DNA from: Gonapodya prolifera JEL478
Lineage: Eukaryota; Monoblepharomycota; Monoblepharidomycetes; Monoblepharidales; Gonapodyaceae
Reading direction: 5' to 3'
Length of the DNA stretch: 64,000 nt
Assembly (NCBI GenBank): GCA_001574975.1
Contig: KQ965784.1
Coordinates: 197,712 to 261,711 of the forward strand
This document shows positions 1-11,797 of this stretch, piece by piece; positions within the stretch are counted from its first letter, which is position 1, and every line of letters starts with the position of its first letter. The notes under the pieces were generated by a model. It ran no database searches and was not told the origin of the DNA. It saw only the letters and a list, made by a program, of their open reading frames with translations. The translations under genes were made by a program, and so were the position numbers.

Positions 1-91
1 AATTCGGGTCTGCTTTTTCCTCCCGCAACGCCTTGTAGATTTCACTGGAGTCACGTTTCTCGATTGCAGCGATCAGGCGGCCATTTGACAT
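1..91 (-). CDS. Ankyrin-family protein, N-terminus only (runs off left edge)
   Basis: The minus strand opens with ATG at 91 and stays open to the window edge, giving about 30 residues that begin MSNGRLIAAIEKRD. This resembles the start of each module in the ankyrin gene at 249 (LIEAIEAGAVEAVR and LIEAVEARDVGRVR), so it is most likely a divergently transcribed paralogue with 157 bp between the two start codons. Only the first ankyrin helix pair is visible, so domains further on, such as an SH3, cannot be judged. Confidence 0.55.
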   Translation of the reverse strand, partial: MSNGRLIAAIEKRDSSEIYKALREEKADPN

Positions 92-248
92 GATTCAAGA
101 TTCCCCGAAAAAGGGGGAAGTGTTCGTCTAAGGCCTGTGAGGCCGAAACTGCGGCTTGACACCTCTGCACTTTCATTTGGCCCCCTTCAACCAGTGTTGT
201 TATACCAGCCTACAAAGTACCGGATTGCAGTCACTTCGAATCTCCGCG

Positions 249-2433
249 ATGCTGATTGAAGCCATCGAGGCCGGGGCTGTGGAAGCAGTCAGGCTCGTCC
301 TGGGTGCTGGGGTGCAACCGGATGTGCGGAAAAAGGTGACCTTGTCAGTTTTGGTAGATGGAAGTCGGAGGCAGGACTCGACAGAGGCGGAAACACCCCT
401 CGCTCTCGCCATTTTGTATGGGAGACCCGACTTTGTAAAGTTGCTGATCGACGCAGGCGCATCGGTACGGGATCCCGTCGGATGGAAGGTTCCCAACTGG
501 GAAGAACGATGGGTGGAGGAGAGGTGGAGAAACGGCCGGTGGTTCGCGACATACACGTTCGAGTCAGTGTTGGAAGTTGCTCTATGCTGCCCTGCATCCA
601 TATCCTCGCCCTTTGCGGCCGGCAAGGAGAGACTAGAAACTATTGTGAAGGATGAACAGCAGCTTGCACTGGTAATTGCCTCGAATGTGCGTCCATGAGA
701 TATCCTCTGACACGATGAACGAACAGAACATCGATGGATCGCCTGCCTTAGTCACCGATCCCGTTCAGCAAAAAGATGCGTTTCACTTCATGGAAATGAA
801 ACCCAACCACAGCGTCATCAAGGCACTTCTCAATGGCGGGGCGCCTGTGACGGACCGATGCATCGATCGCGCAATGCAACTCGGCGCCGAGGGCGAAGCA
901 CTCGTCCACATGTTTCTCGAGGCGACTAGTGCGAAAAATCCGAACAACTCGCGGCTCATCGAGGCCGTCGAGGCCCGAGACGTGGGACGTGTTCGAGCCG
1001 CGCTTGCGGTGGGCGCATCACCTGATGCACGGAAGCGCACACTGCTGCGGGCGTCAGTAGAGGGTCTTGGAGCAAAGTCCGATGTGAGCTGGGGCGAGTC
1101 TGCTCTTGCGCTGGCTATCTTGTACGGGAAAGCGGAAATTGTTGAAGAACTCTTGAACGCTGGTGTGTCCCTTGAACAGTTGCCTTGATTTCGCACCTTT
1201 TGTTGATGAAATAACCGCGTTTTACTTGGACATTCAGGAGCTGATGTTCACCGGTTAGTGGAATGGCGTGTGCCGACGTGGGAGGACGGAACCTGGAACC
1301 AATTGACATGGCAGAAGAACAGGTGGCTCTTGACGTACCGCTGTGCATCTGTAATTGACCTCGTGGTGGGAACCCCACGAGTTTCGTCCGCCAATGTGGA
1401 CGTCCGTGATGAGTTCACAGCCCGGGCGGAGCAAGAAGGCAAATTTGCAATGAGCAAGGACGGCGGAGAGGTGAATCAGGTGGACCTTGCGTACTCACGT
1501 CGCATTTGGCGGTAAAAACCGCCCATTGCTTTCCTCTCTAGATTGAAATCGTGAATCCGACCACTCGAGAGCACTCGTTTGATTTTGGAGGGTTCATCTG
1601 CAACATTCCCATTCTCCGCCTATTGCTCGAACGTGGCGTGCAGGTCTCGTCCTCTGCGCGACGTGCCGCGCGGGCAATGTCGGACCCTGCCGTGAGCACG
1701 TTGATTGAAGAGCACCTCAAGGCCGTTGCGAGCGGTCGCGCGGGAAGCAATCCTCGAATCGCACCGGTGGAAAATCCCGCCCAAACGCAAATGTTTCGAG
1801 TTCTCGAAGCGCAGATCACGGACGTGAAACAACAACTGGGCCAGGCGCGTTCTTTGGCGCAACAGAGGATTGCCCACCACAATACCCTTGTGAATGAGCT
1901 GGAACGGGACATCCGGGCGGTGGAAGCAGACTCGGAGCGCCTTCGCGCACAAGTTGGCGAAATTCGTAGTGCCAAGACTCACAACCAACTCAACCAGGCG
2001 CAAACACGTCAAGTGGTAAACCCGTCGCTCAATGACATTCAGCATCGCGTACAGAATATGAACCTCAACCAAACTGCCGTCTTGTACGCGTTTGTGGAGT
2101 TTACGCCCAGAGAGGTAAACGAGATTCAACTGCGCGTGGGGGACCGTGTGACGTGTGAGAGGCAGTCAGGAGGTTGGGGCCAGGTGTGTTTGTCACTTCC
2201 CTGTGTTTGCTCCGTGCAAGTTACCATCTCAATGATACACGTAGGGACGAAATCTTGACACGAACCAGTTTGGTGTATATCCTGTCTCATATGTCTCCCC
2301 AAAACCGACAAATCCGTTCCTCGCGATGTCGGCTTCGTCCCCGATTTCCCTTAACAGTCCCCTCGGCAGTTCCTACGTGATGGATGTCGCTGGACCCCCT
2401 ACAAGAGGAAACGGGGGCTCACCTGGTGCCTAA
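249..2433 (+). CDS. Ankyrin-repeat / coiled-coil / SH3 protein with duplicated N-terminal module
   Basis: Five exons fit in phase: 249-671, 727-1162, 1238-1470, 1542-2183, 2245-2433 (640 aa). All introns are GT-AG and 55-75 nt. Residues about 1-330 are two copies of one module: an ankyrin pair (ALAILYGRPDFVKLLIDAGA and ALAILYGKAEIVEELLNAG), a Trp-rich stretch (WKVPNWEERW and WRVPTWEDGTW), then another ankyrin-like helix pair. A coiled coil follows (about 365-430, heptad-like Gln/Arg/Glu-rich), then an SH3 domain starting AVLYAFVEFTPREVNEIQLR and completed across the last intron by FGVYPVSYVSP. The SH3 predicts binding to proline-rich partners in the cytoplasm; the actual partner is unknown. 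The start at 249 is the first ATG in frame after an unconserved leader; a further upstream exon is possible. Confidence 0.8.
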
Positions 2434-2686
2434 GAATACTCTCCCTACCAGACCTCATTCTCACGTTACTGTCTTCGTTTTGATCTCCAGGCCATACCAT
2501 TTACCGTTCGGAATTGTATAATGGAGTAGTAATTAAATGTATTCTCTTTCAGACCTTCGACCAATGCGCCCCATCACCAATACCAATGTTGCAATCGACA
2601 TGCTAAGACTTGTTCTGGGGCAATCTGTGCCACTACATCTTTCGTGCAAAAGATAAACACCGCCTCGAAAATACCCCGGGAGATCA

Positions 2687-4663
2687 TCACTCCCTATCTT
2701 GCATATACTGCTGCATCCGAGAATGTTCGTTTGCAAGAAGAACCATTTGTTCATCATTAAGGAGCGGGTCCTAGTAAACAGCAACATTGGTATTGGTGAT
2801 AGAGAGTGAATGATGAGCGTCTGGAGTACATCCGTTGTATGGATTACTCATGGGGAAAATTACCTTAATCTCCCATACGTTGCTCTTCCCACCAACTGAG
2901 AATTCAAGATCCTCTTTGGTGATGGAATCCCAGTACTTGTACACAAGCATGACGGCCAGGAGCGTAAACACCGCCCCGAAGAACATGCCGTCAATGTAGT
3001 GTTTGGCGGACTCGCATAGTTTGGTCGACACTACAAACTGGAAGACGATGCCAACGATGTAGAAGGTGAACCCAAAGAGCACATGCCCAAGAGGCCATCG
3101 GTCCTCCAAGTTATTGAGCACGAGCACAATCTGGAGGAACACGTAGACTATTAAGGAGGCAGCGTTGAGGAGAATGTAGATGGTGAAGAGAGCTGACGGG
3201 TTGCCAGCGGCGAAGGTGAACTGGGACGTGAAGGTACCGTACGCAACAAAGTACGTTAGGCCGAAGATGAACGCAGAGGAGCCCCGAATCGACTATGCGA
3301 ACAGAATAGGTAATGCAAAGTCCGTGACCGCAGAATATTGGGGCCCGAATATTGGTAAATTGGTTCAGCGAAAGTGCTCGAGGATACCTGATTGTTCTGA
3401 CTTACCCAGAGAGACAGAGGTGTACCATCTTCCGCCCATTGGAATCCCACGAATCCGTTGAGCAGGAGGCACCAATATGTTGCGGTGGTCATTGCAACAT
3501 GGGCGGATGTGAAATGCTAAGATCGGCAGAGGAAACTTGTCAACATAATCATCAGAAACGACAGTGCTAGAGCACCATATCGACGGCTGCTGTTGTCGAA
3601 TCCTTCCTTTGCCGGAGCTGGACAATGTGGAGTCCCCAAAACGAAAATCACCACATCGTTCTCCTGTATCTTTTCGAAGATACTCGCTCTCCTTCGAGGT
3701 GAATGTCCCATCCCATGAAATACGTACCAAGTTTGCGGGATGGGTCTTCGGGATAAGTCCCGATTCGACGACGAGTTCCAGCGTTTCCGTTGCCATGTAC
3801 AGATAAAAGAAAATTAGGATTTCTCGACGCCCTAGAGCAAGGAGCACACGTGGAGTGAGTCATATCGAAACTAGCTTGCAACTGTTTCGCACAAAACGTG
3901 GAATGGCGCCCTGGGTGGGATTTAAGTGCGCGAGACAGACGTCTTATGTGTGGAATGATGAAATGTCCCGTGTGAGCTCATGTGAACTTGGTTCGCGCCT
4001 TTTGAGCTCCGCCTATGAAAGCACATTGCACCTGTCCGCGTCCTAGTTTGACATCAACCCTGTCTTTGTGTATCTTCAACTCTCCTTTGGAGAGTTCCCG
4101 TCACCATAGTGCTACGAACCTACTGCGGTATACTTGAGCTTAATGTGATAAATCATGACGATTGTCATAAACAGGGCGGTGATATAAACGAAAAGGGTGG
4201 CTGTCGGTTTCCACGGAGTGTGTTAAGATCCCCCACACCAGTCAGGATAGGAGAAACATCGACTATCTCATCTCCAAGCGTCTCCAACTTTCGGTTACAG
4301 TCGCGTTTAAGACCAATCGTCCGAGTTGTCAGGGCCCAGTTTTAAGATTACACGAGGATTCGACATCGCCCAGATCCGCGGGCCTTTTGCCCCTCCTCGA
4401 AAACGCTGCATCGATTTAAATTGTCTTCTTTGCGCTTATTCTCGCTTCCGTGACGCTCGTGAGTGTGTACGCCTTCACGCCCCGCCTCCTTTCAAGCCGC
4501 CGCTGAGATTCCACGCACCGGGCTGGAAGACAAAGGTTCCTCCTGCATCAAGATTTCTCGCGTAACAGGCGGGCTCTACAGCCGTGCCGACCAGCGGACA
4601 CAGTGACAAGGTTGCCTGCTGGCAGAAGTAGTCAAAGGAACCGAATTTGAAGCCCGTGGCCAT
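2687..4663 (-). CDS. CHS7: Chitin synthase export chaperone (Chs7 family)
   Basis: Chs7 is a multi-pass endoplasmic reticulum membrane protein needed for chitin synthase to leave the ER. The gene reads from ATG at 4663 (first exon FGSFDYFCQQATLSLCPLVG and TFVFQPG). A second exon at about 4115-4190 encodes the first membrane segment and the conserved KLKYTAVG. Further exons carry the REILIFFYLYM segment (about 3840), YWCLLLNGFVGFQWAEDGTP (about 3470), and the long last membrane block with DRWPLGHVLFG, HYIDGMFFG and VYKYWDSITKEDLEFSVG (2870-3140). A short terminal exon, DPLLNDEQMVLLANEHSRMQ, ends at 2687. Order and motifs match the family from end to end, with about seven hydrophobic segments. 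Exact splice points in the middle were not all fixed. It is divergent from the Abi-like gene, with 345 bp between starts. Confidence 0.9.
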
Positions 4664-5008
4664 CGGAGCGTCGCGGACGGAGAGAGCTTAAGAGGGGTGG
4701 GAGGGGTGGCTTGAGGTCGAGCTGGTTGATATGAAAGGTGGTGGAGAGAGATTGTTAGGGCGGATGCCACATTTGGAAGTCCAAGCTTGCACACTTCATG
4801 ATTCAATCCTACCAATGGTGCGCACCTCTTTCATCTCTGCTAATAGAACAATAAATAATTTAGGGCAGCTGCGGGCGTTTGATACCGTCAAAGTACAAAC
4901 ATTTCGGAGAGGACCGAAAATTCTTATATCGAACTCCCCTTCCCATTTCTCTATGTATTAGACAGAAGTCTCGTGAAAATTCATTGGGAGTTGGAGCAGT
5001 AATTGAAA
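4664..5008. other. Intergenic, shared 5' region of CHS7 and the Abi-like gene
   Basis: 345 bp between two divergent start codons. No convincing ORF, RNA gene or repeat was seen. It probably holds both promoters, but no specific site could be identified by eye. Confidence 0.5.
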
Positions 5009-7147
5009 ATGTCAGTTCCAACAGATTCTCGACGCAGTTCACGCCACTACAAGACCAAAAACATTGCCCAGGCGGCGATGCCTAATCACGCGACGTTGGC
5101 CGTTGAATCGTCGCAGTCGGCAGCTCTTAGCCCCGCTCAACCTCTTCCCGGCGTGCAGTCTCCGAGCAATGTGGGGGTTGCGCCAACTTTACAGGAGCTG
5201 ACACAATTGCAGGACCATTCATCGTCACTGGTGGAGCCTTTGCGTGCGGGGGCTTCGTCTTTGAAAGAAATAGTCGCGTACTGTCAGACTCTTTATTACT
5301 GCAAGCCGGAACCTAGTGCGGAAGGAAGCATGGTTGGTGTGAGCGCCGCACCAGAGGACTCTCAGAATAAACCTGCTTCTGGGAAGAGCAAAACCGGAAA
5401 AGGAATTTCTGGTGCGAAAGGGTCTCCTGCTGCAGTTGGTGCTGTATCAGCGGGGCTTTGGGTCCCCCCAAGTGCCTGTCCCAGCGAGCTTGCGGACGTT
5501 TTGAACTATGGGGCCTCGTACAACCAAACCCGAGAGTACGCCATCCAAGCACTGTCGTCTGTCGCTTATCAAGTTGGGGAGGCTGCGAGGACGATACAGG
5601 AGCTCGTCGGGCACTTGGACTCGAAAGTTGCGACGGACCTTACATCACGAGTCAGCAACGAAGCTGATGTAAGTTTATACATCGAGAAGAAGCAATGCTA
5701 TAGGAGAGTGCACAATTGCGGAAAATGAAACCTGAAGGAAAACGTGACCTCGAATGAAACTATCTTCGGAAAGTACTTCTCGTGGATCAGTACGTGGTGC
5801 CACACGAATTGTGCAGCCATGCCTTTCCGAAAGAGCGGTAGTTCCGATTACGTGGTTCATTTTTCATTACTTCATTCCTTTCCCGACCAGACGTTTCGTG
5901 CTTATAATCGCTCCCTTGGTATCGCCGCGCTTGCTTCCCTCGCAACCCCACTCGGAACTGCAAATCACTCCACCACACCGCCAGGTCCTCTTTCTTCCTA
6001 TTTGGGGGCAACATCAGAACACGTCAACGCCCCCGAAACTATCACTCGACCAACCGGACTTACACGACTTTTTCCCGGATCTGACCCCGACCTGGGCGAT
6101 CCCACTCTCGAGCTTGACCCTGGACAACCCTCCATCTCAACCACCGCCGCGTCGTCACGACTCACTCGATCCACACTGGCAGGATCAACCGCCTCCATAC
6201 GAGGTACAACAACGCTTCCCCCTCCCCCTACTGCTCCCAAGCTTCCAAGCACCCTCCAAGCTGCCGCGAGCGTCACCTCTGTGCGAGCTCGTCCAGCAGG
6301 CCCTGCGGGGCCTACACCTGGGGCCATCTCTTCTCCCTCCGCAAATGATTTGCCCGCCATCCCATCACCTCTCGGTAGAGCCCCCGTGCGCCTTGGATCT
6401 GCTGACCAAACGCCTAGCGTATTTGGTGGTGCCCCTGCCACTAGCGCCGGGTTATTCAAGCGAGGAAGCGCGGGGGGAGATGTTGGAAGGACCCCTTCAG
6501 TTCGTAGCACGGGTACAATGCAAGGGGCACCTGAAGATGGAACGACCCGCCCTCCGAGTGATATAAAGCTGGGTCGCATGGGAACAATATCTTCGAATCA
6601 TTCCGCGTCGCCGACACCCGCTTCGGCATTTTCCGCCCAAGGAGGTCCAGCTACTGGGGAGGGCGGCTTCATCCTTGGCCGGCTCGTCCGGCCAGCCACC
6701 GGGTCTCTTCAAAATCCTTCTAGTGTACCAACCCACCAAGGGTCTGCGGATTCCATCTCGCCCACCACCTCAGTGGCCTCATTGGGGACGGAAGGATCTG
6801 GGCTTATTCGTGGGGCATCTGTGTCGCGAATGGGAACACAGAAGGGTGCCTCAGCTTCCAAAACGCGACCGGCCGTACGGCCTCCGCCTCCGCCACCCCA
6901 ACCAGTGGAAAGCCAGCCGGCCAGTCCACTTGCAACAGTCCTATACGCCTTCCGACCTGAAACTGATGCGGAGCTGCGGGTGGAGCCTGGCTGGGTGGTT
7001 CGTGTTGCGGGCGACGATGTGGGAGAGGGTTGGTGCGAAGTGGAGGTTGTGGGAGTCGGGGACGGAGAGGGGGAGGATGAAGGAGGAACGGTGATTGGGA
7101 GACGGGGCTTGGTGCCGGCGGGTTACGTTAGGATTGAAGGACAGTAG
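5009..7147 (+). CDS. Abl-interactor (Abi)-like protein, putative WAVE/SCAR complex subunit, C-terminal SH3
   Basis: Abi proteins are subunits of the WAVE complex that activates Arp2/3 actin nucleation at the membrane. Exon 1 (5009-5668) ends at a consensus GTAAGT donor and carries an N-terminal helical region typical of Abi (LQELTQLQDHSSSLVEPL, EIVAYCQTLYYC, and REYAIQALSSVAYQVGEAA). The middle is a long Ser/Thr/Pro-rich linker with a PPPPPP stretch. The C-terminus (about 6935-7140) is an SH3: ATVLYAFRPETDAELRVEPG, then GWCEVEVVG and GLVPAGYVRI, with an acidic Glu/Gly/Asp insert in a loop. The exact joins between 5669 and 5891 are unclear: one likely intron is about 5840-5890, and the frame near 5750 may contain an indel. 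The start is the first ATG (5009). Confidence 0.7.
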
Positions 7148-7235
7148 ATGTGCTTTGAGTTTGCATTTGTGTTATTAATGTTTTCTATTGCAACAAAAGT
7201 CCCACTCGACTGGGATTGTTGTGCATGTGATCATA

Positions 7236-8943
7236 CTAGTTTTGAGAAGTCAAAACAACTTGCTCCTGTCCGGAATGCACAGCCCATTCCGAAAATGGCA
7301 CTACATCGATTGCAACATCCCGACTTATACCCAAGGTAATTCCCCCTTTCCCAACTGCAACAGCAAACACCAAAGAGTTTTCATTCGACACAAATTCCTC
7401 CGACAAGTGCAGTGCGGTTTCAAATCCCCCACGCTTCACTTCTCCCAAAAATATTGCGGTTGGTGCGTCTGAGACGTTTGTCGTGGGTTTTTCGTAAAAC
7501 TGCCACAGAGTAGTCTCTGTATCTTCGTTCCAAGAAGCGTACAGCTTCAGTTGATCACCACTTTGTACAGCTGCAACAGCTGGTTCTTCACTCGGTGTGC
7601 CCATCCAGTTGAACCGAAAGCTTCTATAACTTTCGACTCCAAGTCCGGCTGGCGCAGAGTCCAAGTATGCATGAAACAAAACTTCGCACGTGGCACAGTC
7701 AAACCCAGTGATCGCGCCTGCCTGGCCCCAATTCACGAATGCATTGCTGTTTGGAAGAATTTGGTTGTTTCCTTGCGATGGCGCGAGTATTCCATCTGGC
7801 GCGTCAAAAGTCTTGATGGACGTTGCGGTTTTGGTGGCATGGTAAGTTGCACAATCCGAGCGCAAGAAATGGGGTCGATCCTCTTCTCCTTAGTGTGAGC
7901 AGCGTTGTCAAAGAAACTGATTGTCTCAATTGTGCCATCGGGAGATCATGACAAAAAGCGTGCATCGTGTTGAAAAGCGAATTGCACATGTTCGCCAAGG
8001 GCAAATGTTGATCGGTTGAAAAAGCCACCCAGTTGCCATATCACAGCGCCCGAAGTACCGTTGATTTTGAAAATTGTCGCGTAGTTACGAGCAGAAACGA
8101 GGTAGTTGCCCTGGTCGTCCTTGTCGACAGAGTTAATGTTGAAGTAGTTCCACGCGTCGAGTGAGCTGAGCCCTGATCCTTCCAACCCTTCTGAAAGAGG
8201 AATAGTCGAGTCTGATACATGGAACCACATTTGGCTGAAGTCCACCCGAAAGGCAGACATCAAGACTCACAGGAAGGATTGACATGGTCCAGTGACTGCC
8301 ACTCAAACACAATACGCCCCGTTTCTACGTCAAGCTCTGATGATTAAAGTTTGGTTGATAAGCAAATTCGACACGGAATGAGTGTTGAAACGTACCTTGA
8401 AACCCCCCACTCAGAATCCAGTTTTGTCCTTCGAGCTTCCTTCCCCACCTTGCGAGACACTCGTGGCGTGGAATGGAAGTTTCAATGAGCACGGTCGTAC
8501 CATCCACGATACGAAACTGGTGGACGACACCCAGTCGGTGACGTCCAGCAGTGACCGTTTTTATCACCTCGTAATGTTGGTTCAAAATGACATACTTGCT
8601 TGGATTTGAACGAATCAAACGTCGGCGTCCACCCAATTGCAAGCATGCGAAATGCTCACTGTAAAATCGAACGTGCTGCAAGTCAAGTCGACTCTGCCAC
8701 GACCTCAGGACAGGCTTGCCCTTGTACACGTCTGGTCGAAAATTAGCAGCCCAACCAGCGATGTGGCCAATACCCGACCACACGAGGTCCCGTCGCTCTG
8801 CTCCACACCGGGTTTAGCAGATACAGTAATGTTCAGTCGTGGTGGGACCAGGTCTGGGCGAGAGCGATACCATGTTGCTGTGTGTCGCCAGGGACCAGAA
8901 TGAGGACCAAGGGAATGGCGAGGATGATGAATCGGGACAGCAT
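7236..8943 (-). CDS. Secreted arylsulfotransferase-like protein (Arylsulfotran_2 type)
   Basis: Begins at ATG 8943 with a signal peptide (MLSRFIILAIPLVLILVPG, then QQ), so it probably enters the secretory pathway. Exons then give GIGHIAGWAANFRPDVYKG (about 8770), the NQHYEVIKTV strand and VVHQFRIVDGTTVLIET (about 8500-8600), and the family's diagnostic stretch LDAWNYFNINSVDKDDQGNY / TIFKINGTSGAVIWQLGG (about 8020-8180). The C-terminal half (7236-7865) is one open exon. These motifs match the fungal arylsulfotransferase-like family, whose members are beta-propeller proteins of mostly unknown substrate; bacterial relatives move sulfate between phenols. The gene converges on the Abi-like gene, 88 bp between stop codons. 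Its introns lie near 7870-7945, 8265-8325 and 8790-8830. Confidence 0.75.
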
Positions 8944-9165
8944 GATTCGACTTAGAACCGCGGCAGGATTGAAAGAGAGCGCGGTTCTGGATTGGAGGCA
9001 ATATTGTCTGAGACCGTGCAAGAGAAGCGAGAATATGCGTCCATAATGTCCCAATTGGATCCCGATTGTGTCAGAAAAGGAGATTTGAAGGCCCGACAGA
9101 GCAACAATGATCAACCGACCATGGCCATATTTTGCCGAAATCGAACCAATACGATTTCAACCATC

Positions 9166-11002
9166 ATGACCCACGCGGACGATTCAACACATACGGGCAA
9201 CCGGCCTCGAAACAAACGAGTCAAATACCCGCTCGAGGTCCCCGCCAATCTCACGCTGGACACGGAATCACATGTAACGTACATCAAGGAGCTGGACAAC
9301 GTGAGCATATCAGCCTTCTTTTGGCTTTATGACGATCGGGACGCGTGGCCCACTCTTACCGTGTGCCCCTGAATTGAATAGAAAAAGGATACCCTAGAGT
9401 ACTGGGTGACGGAGCATCTCCGCCTGTCGGGCGTCTACTGGGGCCTCACGGCGCTGGCCATCATGGGCCGCAAGGACGAGCTGGATCGCGAGCAGGTGAT
9501 TGAATTCGTGGTGGGGTGTCAGCATCGGTCAGGTGAGTTTTACTTCGTTAATCGGGGGATGCAGTGTGGATATGGGGACAGGGCAACTCTGGGTTCTGCC
9601 GGGTTTTGGATATACGGTGCCGCGAAAGAGCGCGAGAGCTGACTTCGCATTTTGGTCTGCTTCCGTTTTTCCTCGACTTTCCATTCGTTCGCCAGGCGGA
9701 TTCGGTGGAAGTCGCGAACACGACCCGCACATGCTGTACACGCTCTCGGCGCTGCAAATCCTGGCTGTTGTGGACGCGTTGGATGCGGTGGATAGGGAGA
9801 AGGTGATGCAATGTGAGTGGTCTTGTTGTCGTGAGTCGCTTTTGTGGAACAAACGAGGGAGGGAAGAAACCAGAGACAATGGACACGGCGTCGGTATGGT
9901 CAGGGAAATGAACACAACCTCCTTTACGCTCGTTCAGGACTCGCTTGAACAGTCAAGCGCCAAATCTGCCGTACTCTTGCGATTTCTCTCGGACATGGAA
10001 CTCACATCCCCCACCCCCACCACCTGCACCCCCTCCAGACGTCCTCTCCCTCGGCAACCCCGACGGCTCCTTCCGGGGCGACGAATGGGGCGAGGTCGAC
10101 TCCCGGTTCGCGTACATTGCGCTGCAATGCGCGGCGCTCGTCGAGGCTGCGGATCGCAAGTATGGGGTTGGTGTGTGGAGGGGGAGCGCGCAGGGTACGC
10201 CGAAAGGGGTGGGAGGGGTGGAGGAACGTGTGGAGGGAGGGGAAAGGGGAGGAACGGCGTCGCAGCCAGTAGACGCGCCCTCAACAGCACCACCACCACC
10301 CTCACAACCTGAATCGTTGACATCGCCGCCACCACCGCAGCCGTCGCCGTCATCATCATCTCCACACGCCAACCCGCCCAAAACGTCACGCCTCGGCCGA
10401 CTGGACACGGACCTGATCGCGTCGTGGGTATTGCGGTGCAAGAATTTCGACGGCGGGTTCGGGAACGTTCCGGGCGCGGAGAGTCACGCGGGACACAGTG
10501 AGTGCTTGCTCATCATTTCCAAGACCACTGGAACAAATCTTCATTCCTGCAAACCTTCCCCCCCCCCCCCCCCCCCCCCCCCCCAACCTGTATTCGGCGA
10601 ACCAACCACCGTCGTGGCCGCCCGCGTCCTGCGGCGTCAGTTTTCACCTGCGTGGCCAGTCTTGCCATCTGCGGGCGGCTCGATCTCGTCGACAGGGATC
10701 TACTCGGATGGTGGCTGGCCGAGCGGCAGCTTGCGAACGGGGGCCTGAATGGACGGCCGGAGAAGTTGGAAGATGTGAGTTGCCGGCGTGGCTTGGGGGG
10801 AGGGGGAGGAGGAGGACCGCCACGGATCCACATCTGGGACTTCGGGTGGAATGTGGAATGTGGAATGTGGAATGTCGCCCCACTCCGTGAGAGTATTATC
10901 CACTCCGCGCTGTATCATTCGCTTCCGGCGAACTCCTCGGTCGGCGCTATCGCGCCTAGGCCTCGGACAGCTCGGTCTTCCGTGCTGCCCACTCCAGATC
11001 TC

Positions 11003-11046
<44 letters not shown>

Positions 11047-11050
11047 CCCG

Positions 11051-11129
<79 letters not shown>

Positions 11130-11513
11130 TTCGAATAGGTGTGCTACTCGTGGTGGGTTCTCTCGTCGCTGCAGATTCTGGGCCGCGATCACTGGATCGA
11201 TAGTAGAGCTCTGGCGGGATTCATCTTGAGCTGTCAGGTACGTGCAAGGGCTCGGGGGTTGAAACAGGTCGGTGTTTCTCAATGGCCAACGACTTTCGGT
11301 GCCTTTTTGGGTGAACAACCCCCTACCTTCACGCAGGACTCAAGTGGCGGATTCTCGGACCGTCCGCCGGACATGCCCGACGTGTTCCACACGCTGTTTG
11401 CCATCGCTGCGCTGAGCATGATCGGGTACCCTGGGCTGAACGCCGTGGACCCTGTGTACTGCTTGCCCACGGACGTTTCGAGGAAGTTGGGCATGGTGGT
11501 TGAGTGGGGCTAG
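9166..11513 (+). CDS. BET2: Rab geranylgeranyltransferase (type II) beta subunit
   Basis: Catalytic beta subunit that attaches geranylgeranyl groups to Rab GTPases presented by Rep/escort protein. Seven exons fit in phase: 9166-9300, 9382-9532, 9696-9812, 10039-10497, 10641-10774, 11139-11237, 11337-11513 (423 aa). Prenyltransferase repeats are visible: [114 protein letters not shown]. The zinc ligands of the family (Asp and Cys in the D-VCYSWW segment, and His in DVFHTLF) are present, and the [12 protein letters not shown] ending is typical of the Rab rather than the farnesyl enzyme. It is longer than the usual about 330 aa because of a Gly/Ser/Pro-rich insert of about 75 residues (10165-10390). 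An upstream in-frame ATG at 9121 is the alternative start. Confidence 0.92.
10558..10584. repeat. Poly-C run (27 nt) in BET2 intron 4
   Basis: 27 consecutive C on the sense strand inside the intron 10498-10640, about 55 nt before the acceptor. Confidence 0.95.
11004..11129. repeat. 126-nt poly-C tract in BET2 intron 5
   Basis: 124 C and only two G (11046 and 11050), ending 9 nt before the acceptor AG at 11137-11138, so it sits where the polypyrimidine tract should be. The opposite strand is a 126-nt G run. The same intron has about four tandem copies of the 7-mer GTGGAAT near 10848-10875. Confidence 0.95.
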
Positions 11514-11797
11514 GAGGGTGATGCGGTCGGTGATGTGACGAGTACAAGTGCAGTCGGTCGGTGTCTGCGGGGTCGTGGTGTGGACGGCTCCCCGCGTCGT
11601 GACACTATTTTTATGAGACAGAGTTACATTTTCCGGCACTCAATGCATCTCGGGAGATGTATTCTCATTATGAAAAACGTGTTTAGATTCCCAATTTGGA
11701 AAAGCACTGTGGCGCAGAAGGGGCGCAAACACACGGCACTCCCTTTGAATACCCAAGCGACTTCTGTAGCCCACACAAACCCGAGCGTCTCTTCACG

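Noticed and set aside
10502-11203. Plus-strand frame with long polyproline
   Set aside because: Produced by translating the C tracts in BET2 introns; flanking conserved exons and splice sites show these are introns.
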